Below, one piece after another: positions 22,667 through 35,040 of a stretch of DNA of 64,000 nucleotides. The first letter of the stretch is position 1. Every line of letters starts with the position of its first letter. The notes beneath the pieces were generated by a model. The model worked only from the letters and a program-made list of their open reading frames with translations, did not search any database and was not told the DNA's origin. The stretch comes from Diabrotica undecimpunctata (Eukaryota; Arthropoda; Insecta; Coleoptera; Chrysomelidae), in NCBI RefSeq assembly GCF_040954645.1, contig NC_092803.1:66622427-66686426 (forward strand). Direction: 5' to 3'. The position numbers and the translations under genes are program-made.

Positions 22667-24425
22667 GTATTAGAGCAAAAAAATTCTTACTCAGTCGTCT
22701 TTGGATCGGGTTAACTGTATATCAACATAAATAAGCGTGGAATAAAAAAATTGCAAAGTTTTATATGTATACAAAGATGTAAAATTAATGTTTGGTTATA
22801 GCTATTCACATTTAATCATGATTAAACTTTGGAAACAGCACAGGGAAACCATCAGTATTATCAAATAATATATGTACTGCCTAAATTCAATATGACGTAT
22901 ATCTATTAAACACTATTTAAGTAATTGAGTACAGTTTCGTAGTCGGTAATAAATACTGTTTTAACTCAAATAAAGAAGGTCGAAAGACCTGTTTTCCTGT
23001 AATGCGTAAGTAGTACTGTGGCTCTTGATTTATCGAAAAATCACAACTGGATATCACAATAATCGAATTAGCGTAAACCGAAGTAGGTTGTTGCAACTTA
23101 TTGAAGATGGTCGGTGAGTATTATTTTCGGCGAATTTTTGGTAAACTATAAGTCTAAATTTAGAATATTGTTGGTGGCGAAGAATTGCAGATTACCATTC
23201 AAAATTAAGAATATACGAGTAGTTGGAGGCGATTTGACAGGTGACCAGTTACCAATATTGTTACCGGGGAAAATTTGCAGCAGTCGAAATTAAGAATACT
23301 AATTAAGGCGAAAAAAACGAGAAAAAAATACCCATATATCTTACCCAATTAAAGAAGAGATCATTTGACAAACCGAAGTAGGGTTACATCTTCTTCAGCG
23401 GCAGAAAAAATGACTAGATTTGACAATTTAGATATATTAGATAGCGGTACTCTTCGCAGCATTTGTAAAAAATTATTATTTATAACATTTCAAAAGCAAA
23501 TATCTACGGGTAATAAAACTTTTTATTAATGTTTATCCATACAAATAAATTTGTATAGTGGTCATATGAAATATGAGAAAAAACCGCAAAGAGACAATTA
23601 AATATATGGGATGTATGGTGATGTCTTTCAATAAATTGAAACGTAGAAACTTTTTGACAGGTTATAATACTCTACCAGTAAATGTGTTTTAAAGTTAGTT
23701 TTATAGTTTTCTACCACATTATTTTTAGTGCGAAATCCGAATCTGAGATTCCCTTTTTTTGTGTATGTTTCCAGTTTTAGCTGGCCAATCGTCGAACCGA
23801 CCGACAGACAGAAAATTTTGTTAAATTTTCATTCAAAATAATAAAGACAATTTAAAAAAGGAACGAAAAACTTATTATGAAAAATGTATTAAAGGAACTA
23901 ATACTGTTCAGAAACAAATAATATTTTCTATATAAAATCAATTTTTCTTCTGGTAATCTTTTTATTACTCAATTTGCTCGTATCAAATTGGAATTGAACT
24001 TCAGACCAATAAAACGCACCTCATCAAAGTTGCGAAGTAGATGAACTGGAAGTGGATGAAAGTAGAAATCAGTGAAGTAGACAACGGTAGTTTTTAAAAA
24101 AATAATTTATATTTATTTCAACTTAATTAATGCTATTAAGGCCAGCGTTTTCGTGCTAATGAGTGATCTTAAGCATGAGTGTTGTAAAAGTTTTATTCAT
24201 TATCGCGAAATTTCAGTTTAAAATATAGGTACTACAATTTGTAATAAACATTTCTTATTATCGGCAGTAATAAAAATAAACTGGGTTTTATTGCTCATTC
24301 AACTGGGTTTTTCCAGACTTTCGTTAAAGGCTTATTATTTTTCTCGAATGAATACTGTTTAGTTTACAACTATGTTTATACTGTACTCGTTTTGGTGGCT
24401 GACTTTGTTTGATTTATTTAAATAA
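22667..24425. other. No recognisable gene
   Basis: AT-rich intergenic sequence. A phrase like AAACCGAAGTAGG occurs twice (about 23077 and 23371), which may mark an unidentified repeat. No open frame of interest, terminal repeats or RNA gene seen. Confidence 0.45.
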
Positions 24426-24720
24426 GACAATATTATGTAGCCGTTACTATCCACTGTTGGACATAGGCCTGCGCCATGTCTCTCGATTTTGGACTGTGAT
24501 TATCCCAAAAATTATTTTCACGCCGTTGCTCCAACGAATCGGTTGCCGGCATCTTCTACATTTGTTTTCTCGTGGTCGCCATTATAATATTCTTTTAGTT
24601 TATCTTTCGATGTTCTCTCCACATGGCCTGCTCATCTTTTTCTCCTCTTCATTGTAGTTACATATTCCACCATGTGTTTGATCTTCGTTATTTGTCTGAT
24701 GGTGTTATTAGGTTTTCTAT
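24426..24720 (-). pseudogene. RTE LINE 3' end fragment
   Basis: Minus strand reads RRKRWAGHVERT-like and DKLKEYYNGDHEKTNVEDAG, and on the plus strand it contains CCACTGTTGGACATAGGCCT, the signature near the stop codon of this LINE family (compare 10205-10230 and 20360-20385). Only the last 250 or so bases are kept. Confidence 0.6.
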
Positions 24721-25553
24721 CTCTTCTAGTTGTAAAGTTGTAAAATTCTAAATTGTAAAATTTTAATATTGATTCATTAAAAGCATATTTACCAAAGAAA
24801 ACCATTTAAACTGTTTTAGATGCAGAAAATTTAAATTCCGTTCTGTAGAAATTCTGGTTATTTCTAGTAAACTTTGCTTGGATTTTTACATTAAATAAAA
24901 ATCTTTGCCTTGATATAAACCACCAAATCACCTGCGTAAAGACGATTTTTCAAAGTTTTTTGTAAATTTTTAATTATTTTATAGCAATTAAAATAACGCT
25001 GAGCTAATTATAGAACCGCTGTTTTCTTCAATGTGTGATTCAGAATATGCAGTTAAAGCGATCAAAATAATATTAAATACAGTTTGCATATACCACTTGC
25101 GACTCTACGAAATTATAGATTTTTTACATTCTTGAAGGATATAAAGAATGTATATGAGCCGTACCTCAGAGATATGTTTTATACTATTTCAACGTAGTGA
25201 ATGAGAACATTATATGGTTTCTTTCTACATCGGGAGAAAGAGAAAAAACAGATTCATTTAGAAATTTAATACGAGCCCAATAAACAGTGTTAATACCGTT
25301 TACAGAAAGATCTTTAGAGTTCTAAAGTATACTTGAGAACCGGTGTTAAATTTAGTGATAATGATGTCTAAAATAGGTTTTATGTGAATCAAATTTAGAA
25401 GGTCTTCGATCTTGCAGGCAGAGAGCCATGTTTTGAATTAATTTAACTTGGGGACGATATCAAGTTCTGATTTGTTGTGGGTTGTGTATTTGTTTATTGT
25501 GTGTTGATGTATTGTGTATTGTGTAGGTATAGATGTCTCTGACCTTTTATTAA
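24721..25553. other. No recognisable gene
   Basis: AT-rich intergenic sequence without convincing open frames. A TGTGTATTGTGT-like short-repeat patch lies near 25480-25525. Confidence 0.4.
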
Positions 25554-26550
25554 TCAAATATTGTTTATCCTTGTTATTGGCTCTTCTTTTTGTATTCGCA
25601 ACCAAAGCCTGCTACATTCTGCTGATGGGTTTACTACACATTTTTCTTTATTAAGTATGATGAGAACTGCGTCTTTGATTTCATGCATCTTTCCATTGTA
25701 ATCTGTGCTCATTGTACCAGGTTTGTTTTCATGTATGTAATCTGTCATCTACGTGTCTGTTTTTGATGCTCGTATGTTTTATGCTCGTTTATCCTGACAC
25801 TTGGCGGTCTTGCAATTTCTCCCACGTAAAAATTGTTGCATTCACAGGGTATTATACAGATGCAGATCTTTGATCACTCTTGTTTGTTGTTTGGTTTGGT
25901 TTTGGTCAGAATAGATCTGTATTATGTATTATTTGTTTTGAATTCTGTTTTTATGCTCTATTTATTTTCTATAATTTTTAATTTTTGTGATAAGTCCTTT
26001 ACATATGGTATTGTTGTCATCCCTTAATTCCCTCTTGTAAGCGTTTCTGGATTGCTTTTAATATTATGCTGTTTTCTTTCTTTAATCTTGTGAAATTCCC
26101 TATTTATAAATAATAATGGGTAATAATTTTTTTATTTGATTTGATAATTCTCTTTAAAATGATTATGTTGTGGTTTAAGAGATAATTTAAATATCTGTTT
26201 GTGTGGGTTGGTTTTCTCTAAACTTGGGCACAATATATAGTATTAACTTTTGTCATTAACATACAGAAAAGAAAGTGAGTTGTTGTTTTCTTTTTTACAT
26301 AGCTAATCCAAAATCTTGTTTGTAAAATCATTATCTAGTTCAAAGTAAGCATTGTCTGTGCAAATAGTTAGTAGCTCCATTATAGCTGATACATTTAGTT
26401 TTGTTTCTGTTGGCAATGTATCATCCCTCTCTACTTTCTTCTTATTATTTTTAAAGTTTTCTCCAAAGGCACATTTCTGGTAAACCATTTCTGAAGTGAA
26501 AGTAAAAACGTCAAAACCAATATAAGATGTAGTTTTCATTACAACCAATT
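25554..26550 (-). pseudogene. Penelope-like element remnant (RT end and GIY-YIG endonuclease)
   Basis: Minus strand, 5' to 3': ELLTICTDNAYFELDNDF (26400-26310), part of the Penelope-type RT, then scattered pieces, then IIPCECNNFYVGEIARPPSV with RINEHK at about 25860-25770. This is the start of a GIY-YIG-type nuclease as found at the C-terminus of Penelope-like elements, where YKIPC..NFYVG..GR.L..R..EH is usual. The end (25748-25554) reads ENKPGTM, DAVLIILNKEKC and WLRIQKEE. Stops and frame changes throughout. The family assignment is from these blocks. Confidence 0.65.
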
Positions 26551-26559
26551 GCGACTTAA

Positions 26560-27088
26560 TAATATAAACATAATATTTAACTTAGATATCTCACAAAAAC
26601 AGTTTCATTAACTTTTATGTTAAATAGTAACAACATTATTAAAATTGGCTACGTTATATTGTTCTGAAGCTAAAATTCTACGTTAGGTTAAATAAATAAA
26701 ACAACATTTCAGATAATATACTTTATTATTTCCATAGCAAACATTTTACGGTGCGACTATGATATGCAAAGAGTTAAGTAAGGGAAAGTGATTTTACATT
26801 ATTCTTGAAAAATTGACTGCCAAACATCACATGTCTTAACGGCAGTTACGAATATACAACTTTTCATTAAAGAACACTATAAGTCAAACACTTTCTTATG
26901 CGAATGCAAAAATCATAAAATAATGGGAATATTATGGGTAAACTACTTTTTATAATGTTGAGCAAGACACACTAAAATTTACTTAAGGTGGACACCGCAT
27001 ATAATAAAATACATGAAACTGTAGATCAAAATCATAGCTAAAAACACAAAAATAAAAATAAAAAGATCAACGTAAAACCATTTAAGTG

Positions 27089-27092
<4 letters not shown>
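26560..27092. other. No recognisable gene
   Basis: AT-rich intergenic DNA between the Penelope-like remnant and the first (AT)n tract. Nothing coding seen. Confidence 0.4.

Positions 27093-27165
<73 letters not shown>
27093..27165. repeat. (AT)n microsatellite
   Basis: About 73 bp of uninterrupted AT dinucleotide, just left of the long inverted repeat. Confidence 0.95.
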
Positions 27166-27167
<2 letters not shown>

Positions 27168-27216
27168 AGTATAAGAGTAAGAAAGAAGAAGTACTTGTGA
27201 CTCGTTTGGAAAAAAT

Positions 27217-28172
<956 letters not shown>

Positions 28173-28235
28173 AATCTTTAGGTTTCCGGTCTTTTATAAA
28201 TGAATTTTTTTTAAATAAAATTTTCTTGTATAAAA

Positions 28236-28302
28236 ATGGTTCGATCATGTAGTGCATCGGGTTGTACTACAAGAAATTCCAAGATAGAACATACGTATTT
28301 CG
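28236..28302 (+). pseudogene. THAP-type zinc finger N-terminal exon-like fragment
   Basis: ATG opens MVRSCSASGCTTRNSKIEH, then TYFG, and a GTTAGT donor-like site follows in phase 1. A Met-Val-x-x-C-x(4)-C start with NR/TRN after it is typical of THAP DNA-binding domains, found in P-element-like transposases and host regulators. No following THAP exon (the conserved W and C-x2-H part) was found downstream, so this is probably an orphan transposon exon. Confidence 0.4.
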
Positions 28303-28885
28303 GTTAGTGTCAAAATTTATTAATTTAAACTTTGACTACAATCTTCAATATTATGAATTGAAATGACATCATATCATCCTCTAAAAATGGAGGCCGTAAA
28401 GCAGTGACTATGTTACTGGCTTAACCAGCTAGAGGACAAAAAAAGAAAATAATATGAACGTAACAAAATAGAAACTGATATAGATAAATATGCTTCCGGA
28501 AGTGTTGAACAATGAGTTGATATGAGAAAAGAAATCAAAATTAAAAGAGTGTATCCTTTTGTATATGTGTTGATTCATTAAAAATGTTTGCATTGCATTG
28601 CAAATGACATTGCTCTGTCTGTAATAAGTAACTTTTCTTCAGGCAATGTTTTCCCGTTGTATACTGAAAGAGTAGACTTCACTGGGAAAACAGAGGATCA
28701 TAAGAGTAAATGCTACTTCAAAATGCATGAATTAATAATTTAGTCATTCTTCAATTTTGTATTAAAAACGTAAATTGTTTTGTTAATATACTTACATTAT
28801 GACACATATGTGCTTAACATGACGTGACATAAAGCTTAAAAATGGATTTCTGACGCAAATCAGCGGGTATATTGACAATGATGCA
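28303..28885. other. No recognisable gene
   Basis: Mixed AT-rich sequence after the THAP-like fragment; no second THAP exon was identified. Confidence 0.4.
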
Positions 28886-29215
28886 CGTAACAAATACATG
28901 AATGGAGAGAACCAAGACCAATCATGGAGAGAACCAAGACCAATCATGAAGAGAACAACCACCATCACAGAAGAAATACAGCAAAAACAGGTATTTGGTA
29001 CGAAAATGTACAGAGAGTGACAGACCATCGCCTACCGAAGATAATATTGGATTGGTAGCTACCCAAGCTAAAACAACGAGGAAGACAAACAATATGGCTT
29101 GATGGAGTCCAAAACGCAATGTCAGATAGAGATCTACGTGTAAAAGACTGGGTTGATACACGTGAATGGAGCCTGGGAACAAGAACGCGCGTGGCGCTGT
29201 AAACCGGACATTAAA
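28886..29215 (+). pseudogene. LINE 3' end fragment
   Basis: A short duplicated unit (GAGAGAACCAAGACCAATCAT, two tandem copies near 28905-28950) precedes the coding pieces ATQAKTTRKTNN, WSPKRNVR-like and EWSLGTRTRVAL, which together match the C-terminal tail of an insect LINE (normally KLPKLKRRGRQTIWLDGV, VEDWVDRREW). No frame is intact. A different LINE tail begins immediately after it. Confidence 0.5.
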
Positions 29216-29500
29216 TATACACAAAGATTACGCTGCGCAGGTCACCGTGTATGAATGGATAATAACGGAACACCTAGTAGAACACTTAGTGGAACCATGG
29301 TGGGACATCGGTCAGTAGGAAAACCAAGCAAGAGGTGGATAGACAAAAGTGAGAACCGATGCTAAAAATATATTGAGGGTAGATGACTGGAGCCGAGACT
29401 GGTAGCCAAGGAAAGGGATGCTTTGAGGCAGATGCTGGAGGAGGCCAGAGACGGACTTAAGCGGTAGCGCCATAGAAGAGAGAGCGAATTTGACCTCTAG
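29216..29500 (+). pseudogene. LINE 3' end fragment (second family)
   Basis: Plus strand reads YTQRLRCAGHRV, VGHRSVGKPSKRWID and, frame-shifted, RDALRQMLEEARDGLKR. This is a LINE C-terminal tail of the RLRWAGHV...GRRPVGRPRKRW type. It is short and broken, and lies close to the 3' end of the host receptor gene. Confidence 0.6.
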
Positions 29501-29620
29501 GTTATTTAATAGTCTGTGGCCTTAGCTGACTTCACTTGGATGTCTCTCATGCAGAAAAATATGATAGTGAGACAAAAATATTAAATTTTATATTTTGCGT
29601 TATAATTGACCGCAAAAACA

Positions 29621-29630
29621 TTTATTTATT
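29621..29630 (-). promoter_or_regulatory. Polyadenylation signal of the ionotropic receptor gene
   Basis: On the minus strand two overlapping AATAAA hexamers lie 67-76 bases past the receptor stop codon at 29697. No later gene on that strand competes for it. Confidence 0.5.
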
Positions 29631-29696
29631 ATATTTCTTAAAATTCTAGTATAATTGTATTTCATTTGTTTAGGTTTGACACATCGACAAATGTTG

Positions 29697-29917
29697 TTAA
29701 TTCATGAACCCATGGAACTTGTTTGTTTGACCAGGGTTTATGGTTACATTCCCTGGATATCTCGGTGGAAGTGAATACATATAATTGCTTTGTTGATTAT
29801 ATCTACTAATATGAAAATCTTGTTCATGTCCCCATCTTTTCTTTATGTTTTTGTATATTCTGTGCCTTTTTTTCCAGCAACATTCAAGAATCATAATGGT
29901 GAAGCTTGCAGCACATC
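29697..29917 (-). CDS. Terminal exon of an ionotropic receptor (IR) gene: end of last helix and cytoplasmic tail
   Basis: Minus strand; acceptor TATGTTTTAG just before 29917, entering in phase 1 as required by the donor at 34147. The peptide completes the last membrane helix (CAASFTIMILECC) and continues into a basic cytoplasmic tail (WKKRHRIYKNIKKRW, then GHEQDFHISRYNQQSNY) ending KFHGFMN and a stop. In insect IRs and iGluRs the helix after the ligand-binding domain ends with an I-L-E-C/x pattern followed by basic residues, as seen here. The poly(A) signal follows within 80 bases. The intron to the previous exon is 4.2 kb and holds piggyBac, Tc1 and LINE remnants. Confidence 0.8.
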
Positions 29918-29919
29918 CT

Positions 29920-30783
29920 AAAACATATTAAATAAACGCCAAATCAAAGAGAAACAAGTTTTGATTTAAAATTTTTGCTTTCATATTAGAAAACTTTTTA
30001 TAAAATTTTGTTAATTTTAAAAGAACCAACTGTTGGGTTACAATACCTGGCCTATATTGCTGTTAACAAAAAAAGGAATAAAGTAGCCTAATAAGAATTT
30101 AATGCTTTAAAATGAGCTTCCATGCATGGCAAATTGTCTCTTAGTTTTCAGCTCAAAAAATAGCAGGTCGCAATAACGTCAAATATCTAGTGAAAAGTAT
30201 CAGCATGTTTTTCTCAAATAACAATGTCACTTTTCAATCACAAAAAACACGTTTCTAGTAGTTGTCCAGATTAATTTAATATAATAAACGAGTTATTATA
30301 TTTTGTTGTCAATAGTTCATTACTGAAATGTAAAAGTTCAAAGTTTGGTTAGGTGGAGATTTGTCTCGCCCAATTACAATAAATAATGACGTTAGACTCT
30401 CTTGTACTACGTTTATTAAAAACAGGAAAAAGTCATTAGAACTTTTGGAATTAGGTAACCCAACGGCACAATATTTAAAAGAGCATCCAAGCTCACTAAG
30501 ACCTTAAAAAAGGATTCTCACAGCTATAAAAAACTAGGGGATTTGTAATAAACATCAGTAAAAGAAAATATATGGCAGTACTTTAATCTATCAAAACAAA
30601 TAATATCAATTTATTTCTCGAAAAGTACAAAAACTAAAATATATAAAACTCTAAAAAGACCATAGGGCAGGTCTGAGCCAAGCATATAAACACTTACTCA
30701 AAAAGGTAAGAATCTATTGGAAACTTTTAAAAAACAGTTCTAAAAACAATATATGGAGCCAAAAATGACAATGGAGAAAATAT
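29920..30783 (-). other. Receptor intron sequence without recognisable gene
   Basis: AT-rich intron sequence. Around 30640-30720 a weak plus-strand LINE-like reading (LSQAYKHLLKKVRIYWKLLK) is too degraded to call. Confidence 0.35.
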
Positions 30784-31183
30784 TTTAACCCAATAATGCC
30801 CAAGGGGTCGTTAACGACCCACGAACTAAAAATATCTATCTAGTGTGGGTTGTGATTTACAGATGGAGCCAGGATTGCCCCCACCGCTAACTAACACAAC
30901 ACATCAACTAATTTTCACTCCCGCGCGATTAGTTATAAGTTATAACAAACACTTCTTTCTAGTTAGTATGTATTGCGATTGTAAATAAATAGAGACATGT
31001 TTCCAAATTCTAAATGGTCAGTAGCGTTTATTTGATTATTTTGTTTATGTAGATATTTCTAAGTCTTTATTTCTTTATTGGTTGTTCTTGTACATATCTG
31101 TATTGATATTTATTGCTTTTCTTATAATATTTGGAAATAATAAGCTATTGTTTGTTGCTGGGTAGTTAACGACCCCTTGGGCA
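30784..31183. repeat. piggyBac-like terminal and subterminal inverted repeats
   Basis: A TTAA followed by CCC (30784-30790) looks like the outer end of a piggyBac-type element. A 25-bp motif starting TGCCCAAGGGGTCGTTAACG at 30797 recurs inverted at 31159-31183 with one difference. piggyBac elements use TTAA targets, begin with CCC and carry an extra subterminal inverted repeat. The opposite end of the element was not located. Confidence 0.55.
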
Positions 31184-31185
31184 CT

Positions 31186-31985
31186 TGTAGAACTATTTTA
31201 CATTTTTGGTAGTTTTTTAGGAAAAAGTCACTTTCAACTACTGAACTATTAGAGGAGACCGAGAATATTGACGATGATACTATTCGAGTAGTGCGAGAAA
31301 GCATATACTCCTCCCGACAATGAAGGCGAAAATACCGACTGTGTTTCAGGAGACGACGAAGATAATGATGTATAGTAGAGAAAATAAGTATATTTTATTA
31401 AATATGGAGGTAGATATAAAAGAAAGACAATAAGGTAACTCGCTTAAAAGCGAACTCGAAAGTAAAGAAAATATATTCAATAGGTACTGTTCAATAAAAT
31501 ACCAAAATCGTTAAAATTCGTAAAAAAAGAGCTAAAACCGAGGTCAAATTTTAATGGGAAAAGGTGATCTAGAAAGGTCGATTTTATCTTGGAATTATAC
31601 GTTTGTGCCAGTATTAGTATTATGTGAAAATAGTCATCCTATTAAATTTTTTGAGCTTTTTATAAGTCAGTCGGTCATAGAAGAGCTAGTGAAATATACT
31701 ATTATGGACGCTACTCAGGATTTGAACTATGAAGCCAAGAGTTGTATTTATTTATCAGAATTCTTCTGGTTAACGGTTACGTCCCTTTACCTCACAGAAG
31801 AACGTTTTCGTAAGAAACAGAAGATGTACACAATACAGTAGTATCTCAATCGATGCTGCGTAAGGTTTGAGGAGATATTCAGATTTTTTCATGCTACGCC
31901 CATTTATTAATGCACTGAATACATAGTTTTGCAATATGCTCCATTGCACATATTACTATCCCGACATGGTAAGTATTTGGTCTTA
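31186..31985 (+). pseudogene. piggyBac-family transposase remnant
   Basis: The acidic N-terminal region is recognisable (TTELLEETENIDDDTIRVV, then YTPPDNEGENTDCVSGDDED in a shifted frame). After an AT-rich part the start of the catalytic domain follows across several frames: PIKFFELFISQSVIEELVKY, ATQDLNYEAKSCIYL, VPLPHRRTF, ETEDVHNTVVSQSMLRK and YAPLH. FFELF...LV..TN.YA......LN is the usual entry to the DDE_Tnp_1_7 domain. The catalytic Asp residues further on are missing. It is associated with the inverted repeats just upstream. Confidence 0.72.
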
Positions 31986-32169
31986 CATTTAGTTTACTTT
32001 CAATAAACACCAAACTCTGATTTTATACATATGCCATTTAAAAACAAAAATGATGTACCCTCGATTTGTTACTGACTAACTAGTAAAGAAATGACAACTA
32101 ATATTTTAGAACGAAATTATTAAATTTTTGTTATAAATACAAATAAATCCTAAGTTACGCCTCTGAGCT

Positions 32170-32790
32170 TGTTGTCCAGGAAAATATGGTTTACTCTATA
32201 AATCTGAATACCCAGGTATTTGACGAGTGTTTCAATCTGACCAAAATCCTATTATTGAAGCCAGATGGCCAAAACCACGTCTACAGAACAAGAGTTGGAG
32301 AATGATTCGCTACCTGCAATCTTGCCCAGGCCGTTAGTTTTGGAGGTGGTAGCATAATGCTTTGGGAAGGTATTAGCACTTGTGGAAGTGATTGGACGGA
32401 TGACTGGTGACTCTTACGTTCAAAATAGCCTGCAAAATCATCTTTTGCCATATGTTGATTACATTGGATATGACAGATTCATGCACGATAATGCTCCACC
32501 ATATGCCGCTGCCAAGTTAGTAATTATCTTGATGAGGTCCAAATTCGAAGATTGAATTAGCCACCGTCTAGCCCGGATTTAAATCCAATAGAGCACATGT
32601 TAGATCAGTTAAATCGCCACATACGACAAAGAAATCCCATTCCAAATACAATAGAGCAGATTCATATTGGTGCAAAAGATGAATGGAATGCAATTTCCTA
32701 AGGATATGTCCATTTACTTCCAAACATGCCGAGAAGGATACAAGCAGTAATAAGAGCTAGATGGGGAAATACCGATTACTGATTATGAAG
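32170..32790 (+). pseudogene. Tc1-like transposase remnant (C-terminal half)
   Basis: Plus strand with frameshifts: RVWRRVGERF-like, SFGGGSIMLWEGISTCG, MTGDSYVQN, FMHDNAPPYAAA (second catalytic Asp block), PSSPDLNPIEHMLDQLNRHI (third acidic residue in NPIE) and, at the end, PNMPRRIQAVIRARWGNTDY and a stop. This is a clear Tc1-family DDE order. The N-terminal paired-type DNA-binding half is missing. It is probably a different subfamily from the 18956-19144 tail. Confidence 0.8.
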
Positions 32791-33239
32791 TTCTTTCATT
32801 AAAAAAGACGTGTTTAAGCAATTTAAATCAGCATTTAAGTTTAGAGTAAAACAATATTATTTACCTAACATTAAACATATTTTTTCGCAATTTTCTCCGC
32901 ATTAAAACTTAAAATTATTCATTAAAGAATCTTAAAATAAACTCTTTTTCACAATAAACGACTTGATTAACCAGAATTTATTAAAAAAAAAACAAGAATT
33001 AGAAAATTCCAAAATATTCGATATTTTGGTCGATTCGAAATGGTCTTAAATATCGAAAGCGATGTAAGTGCCCCAAATACTCCTAAGCAAAACTCCTTCG
33101 TATACCAAGATAATTTCAACTGAGACAGGTACATTTTGCCAATGAAAATTATTTTATTTTAGATGCCGAAAAATATTTTACTTTGAGTAATTGTAAAATA
33201 AAGCTAAAGATGGATTTTATACAAATAATGTAGAAGAAC

Positions 33240-33525
33240 CGAAAGGGAAGACATAGTAAAATTTATTAAAGCACAAATACTGATATGGTTTAAACACATA
33301 CAAAGAACAGAAGAAGACGTACTATTTAGGAGGATAACGAACTGGAAACCAGTAATAAACCGATCAAGAGGAAGACCAAAAATAAGATGGAAAGAAACAA
33401 AATAATATTCTTTAAAAAATAGGCCAAAGGATATATGCGGACTAATTCAACAATAAATCGATTAAAAAGGCTCACAGAATTAAGCGGCTTATACTCTACG
33501 TAGAGTCGTCGATCTATATATTATT
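33240..33525 (+). pseudogene. LINE 3' end fragment
   Basis: Plus strand reads KAQILIWFKHIQRTEEDVLF, RRITNWKPVINRSRGRPKIRW and then broken tail sequence. The pattern IL(R)WFGH(V/I)QR...R.RGRPK.RW is a common insect LINE C-terminal tail. It is 5'-truncated and inside the receptor intron. Confidence 0.6.
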
Positions 33526-34147
33526 ATTAACGTAGAAGAATGCTCTGATAATGTTAGATACAAATATAAAACAAAATTTGTAGATACAATTCTTGTCTGG
33601 TGCACAATTTCTAACAAGGGTGTATCTAGACCTTTTGTGGGAAGAGTGAGGGGTAAATCTTTAAATTGTCAGAGCTGTATTAATAACTGATTATCCAAAT
33701 TGCATCAGTTTGTCAACAAACATTATGTTAATGACGATATCATGTTTTGACCTCACCTAGCATCATGCCATTACTTAAGTGATACCCAAAACTAACTTCG
33801 ATACCACATACTTTTTGTTCCCAAAAATGATAATCCTCCAAACTTGCCGCAAGCTTGTCCAATTTTTGGATTTTTGGGCTTTACTGTCTAGGAAAGTTTA
33901 TCATGGAGGCTGAGAAGCCAGAGATAAAGCGAACCACACTTGCTTACATTTATCTGTACAGGCCGGGATCTGTACTATAAGGACTTGTAAGGCAATGTAT
34001 TTCTCCATTAGGAGGCACGTACTTTATATGGCTTATCTTTTCCTATTATATATTATATAATATAATTTTTTAAAATAATAATATGTGCTTTTTAGCAAAT
34101 TGTCTAGATCTAGATTAATGAGTTAATTATAATACAATTCATATTAC
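33526..34147 (-). other. Receptor intron, no gene recognised
   Basis: Noncoding AT-rich sequence next to the donor of the 34148-34290 exon. I see no repeats or frames worth calling. Confidence 0.4.
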
Positions 34148-34290
34148 CGAAGAGTAAGATAAAGAAGGCCGTGGACAGATCGGCAAGTCTTGCACTTTGA
34201 AAGGTTTTTGGTTTTTCACATTTCATTAATTCAGGATATATCATAGAAATAATGTAATCATAAATTCCAGTTTCGTACATTCTGCTGACG
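34148..34290 (-). CDS. Penultimate exon of the ionotropic receptor gene: end of ligand-binding domain and start of last helix
   Basis: Minus strand; TTTGTTTTAG acceptor, then 143 bases open in one frame and a GTAATA donor. Entry phase 2 and exit phase 1 fit both neighbouring receptor exons. The peptide reads VSRMYETGIYDYIISMIYPE, then LMKCEKPKTFQSARLADLST and AFFILLFG. The R-x-x-E-x-G-I...P...C pattern, followed by a hydrophobic helix that starts after a LAD/L-x-D motif, is the standard end of the S2 ligand-binding lobe and the following membrane helix in insect IRs. The Cys would pair with the Cys in the preceding exon (NWKCKF) if the usual disulfide is present. Confidence 0.82.
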
Positions 34291-34717
34291 CTAAAACAAA
34301 TTTAAACGTTTAGTAAAGTTTTTTAGTAACATTATTTTTACACATTACTTACTACACGTTAATATGTATATATTTATTTATCCTAAGACCAGTGGTTTCT
34401 CCTGTTTTTATTAGTAAATATCAACTAACTAGTTTTAAAATAATTTAGTAACTATTTAATAACTATTAACGAAAAGCAACTGCAACCTAAGCGTTAGATG
34501 CATTAAAATTTGATTGTAATCCATAAGGACCCTTCCCTAAGAACTATCTTCAAGTATTACGCTTTGTACGCTGAAAGCGCTCAGCTAGGAATTAAACAAT
34601 TTTTTACACACTTCAAAAATTTCTTTTCCATTCGTTCATTTGTCATAAGTGTACCCATATCTTTTCAATTTCTCATATTTTTTTTTTTTTTTTTTTTTCC
34701 GAAAAGCTATATAAGAC
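34291..34717 (-). other. Receptor intron flank of TE3
   Basis: AT-rich intron sequence with a 20-bp poly-T run at about 34679-34698. The short plus-strand open frame across it is not convincing. Confidence 0.4.
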
Positions 34718-35040
34718 AATTGAAGGGTACAGGGAAAAAGGAGGTATGTGAAATGACGGGCGAAAATGAGATAATTAGACCATATAGTGGCACAAACTGG
34801 ATACTATTTCGTGTAGAAAATTCACATTGATGAACGAGGTTAGTCAGGATATAACACATATTTTTATATTTTTTATACAGAGTAAAAAAGGAGGCATGTC
34901 CGAGCGCTACAGGAAAAAAGGAGGGATGTCAAAGTGACCGACGCCGACGAAGCGGTTAATACATTTAGTTTGTAAGCAGTTCAGAGGGGTTATGCATGTT
35001 TGTTTATTGAACCTGAAAGAAGAGTTATCAAGTTGTAAAT

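Noticed and set aside
34679..34698. Poly-T run considered as the poly(A) tail of an antisense retroposon ending at TE3
   Set aside because: No retroposon body or target duplication could be linked to it; it lies just outside the TE3 duplication.
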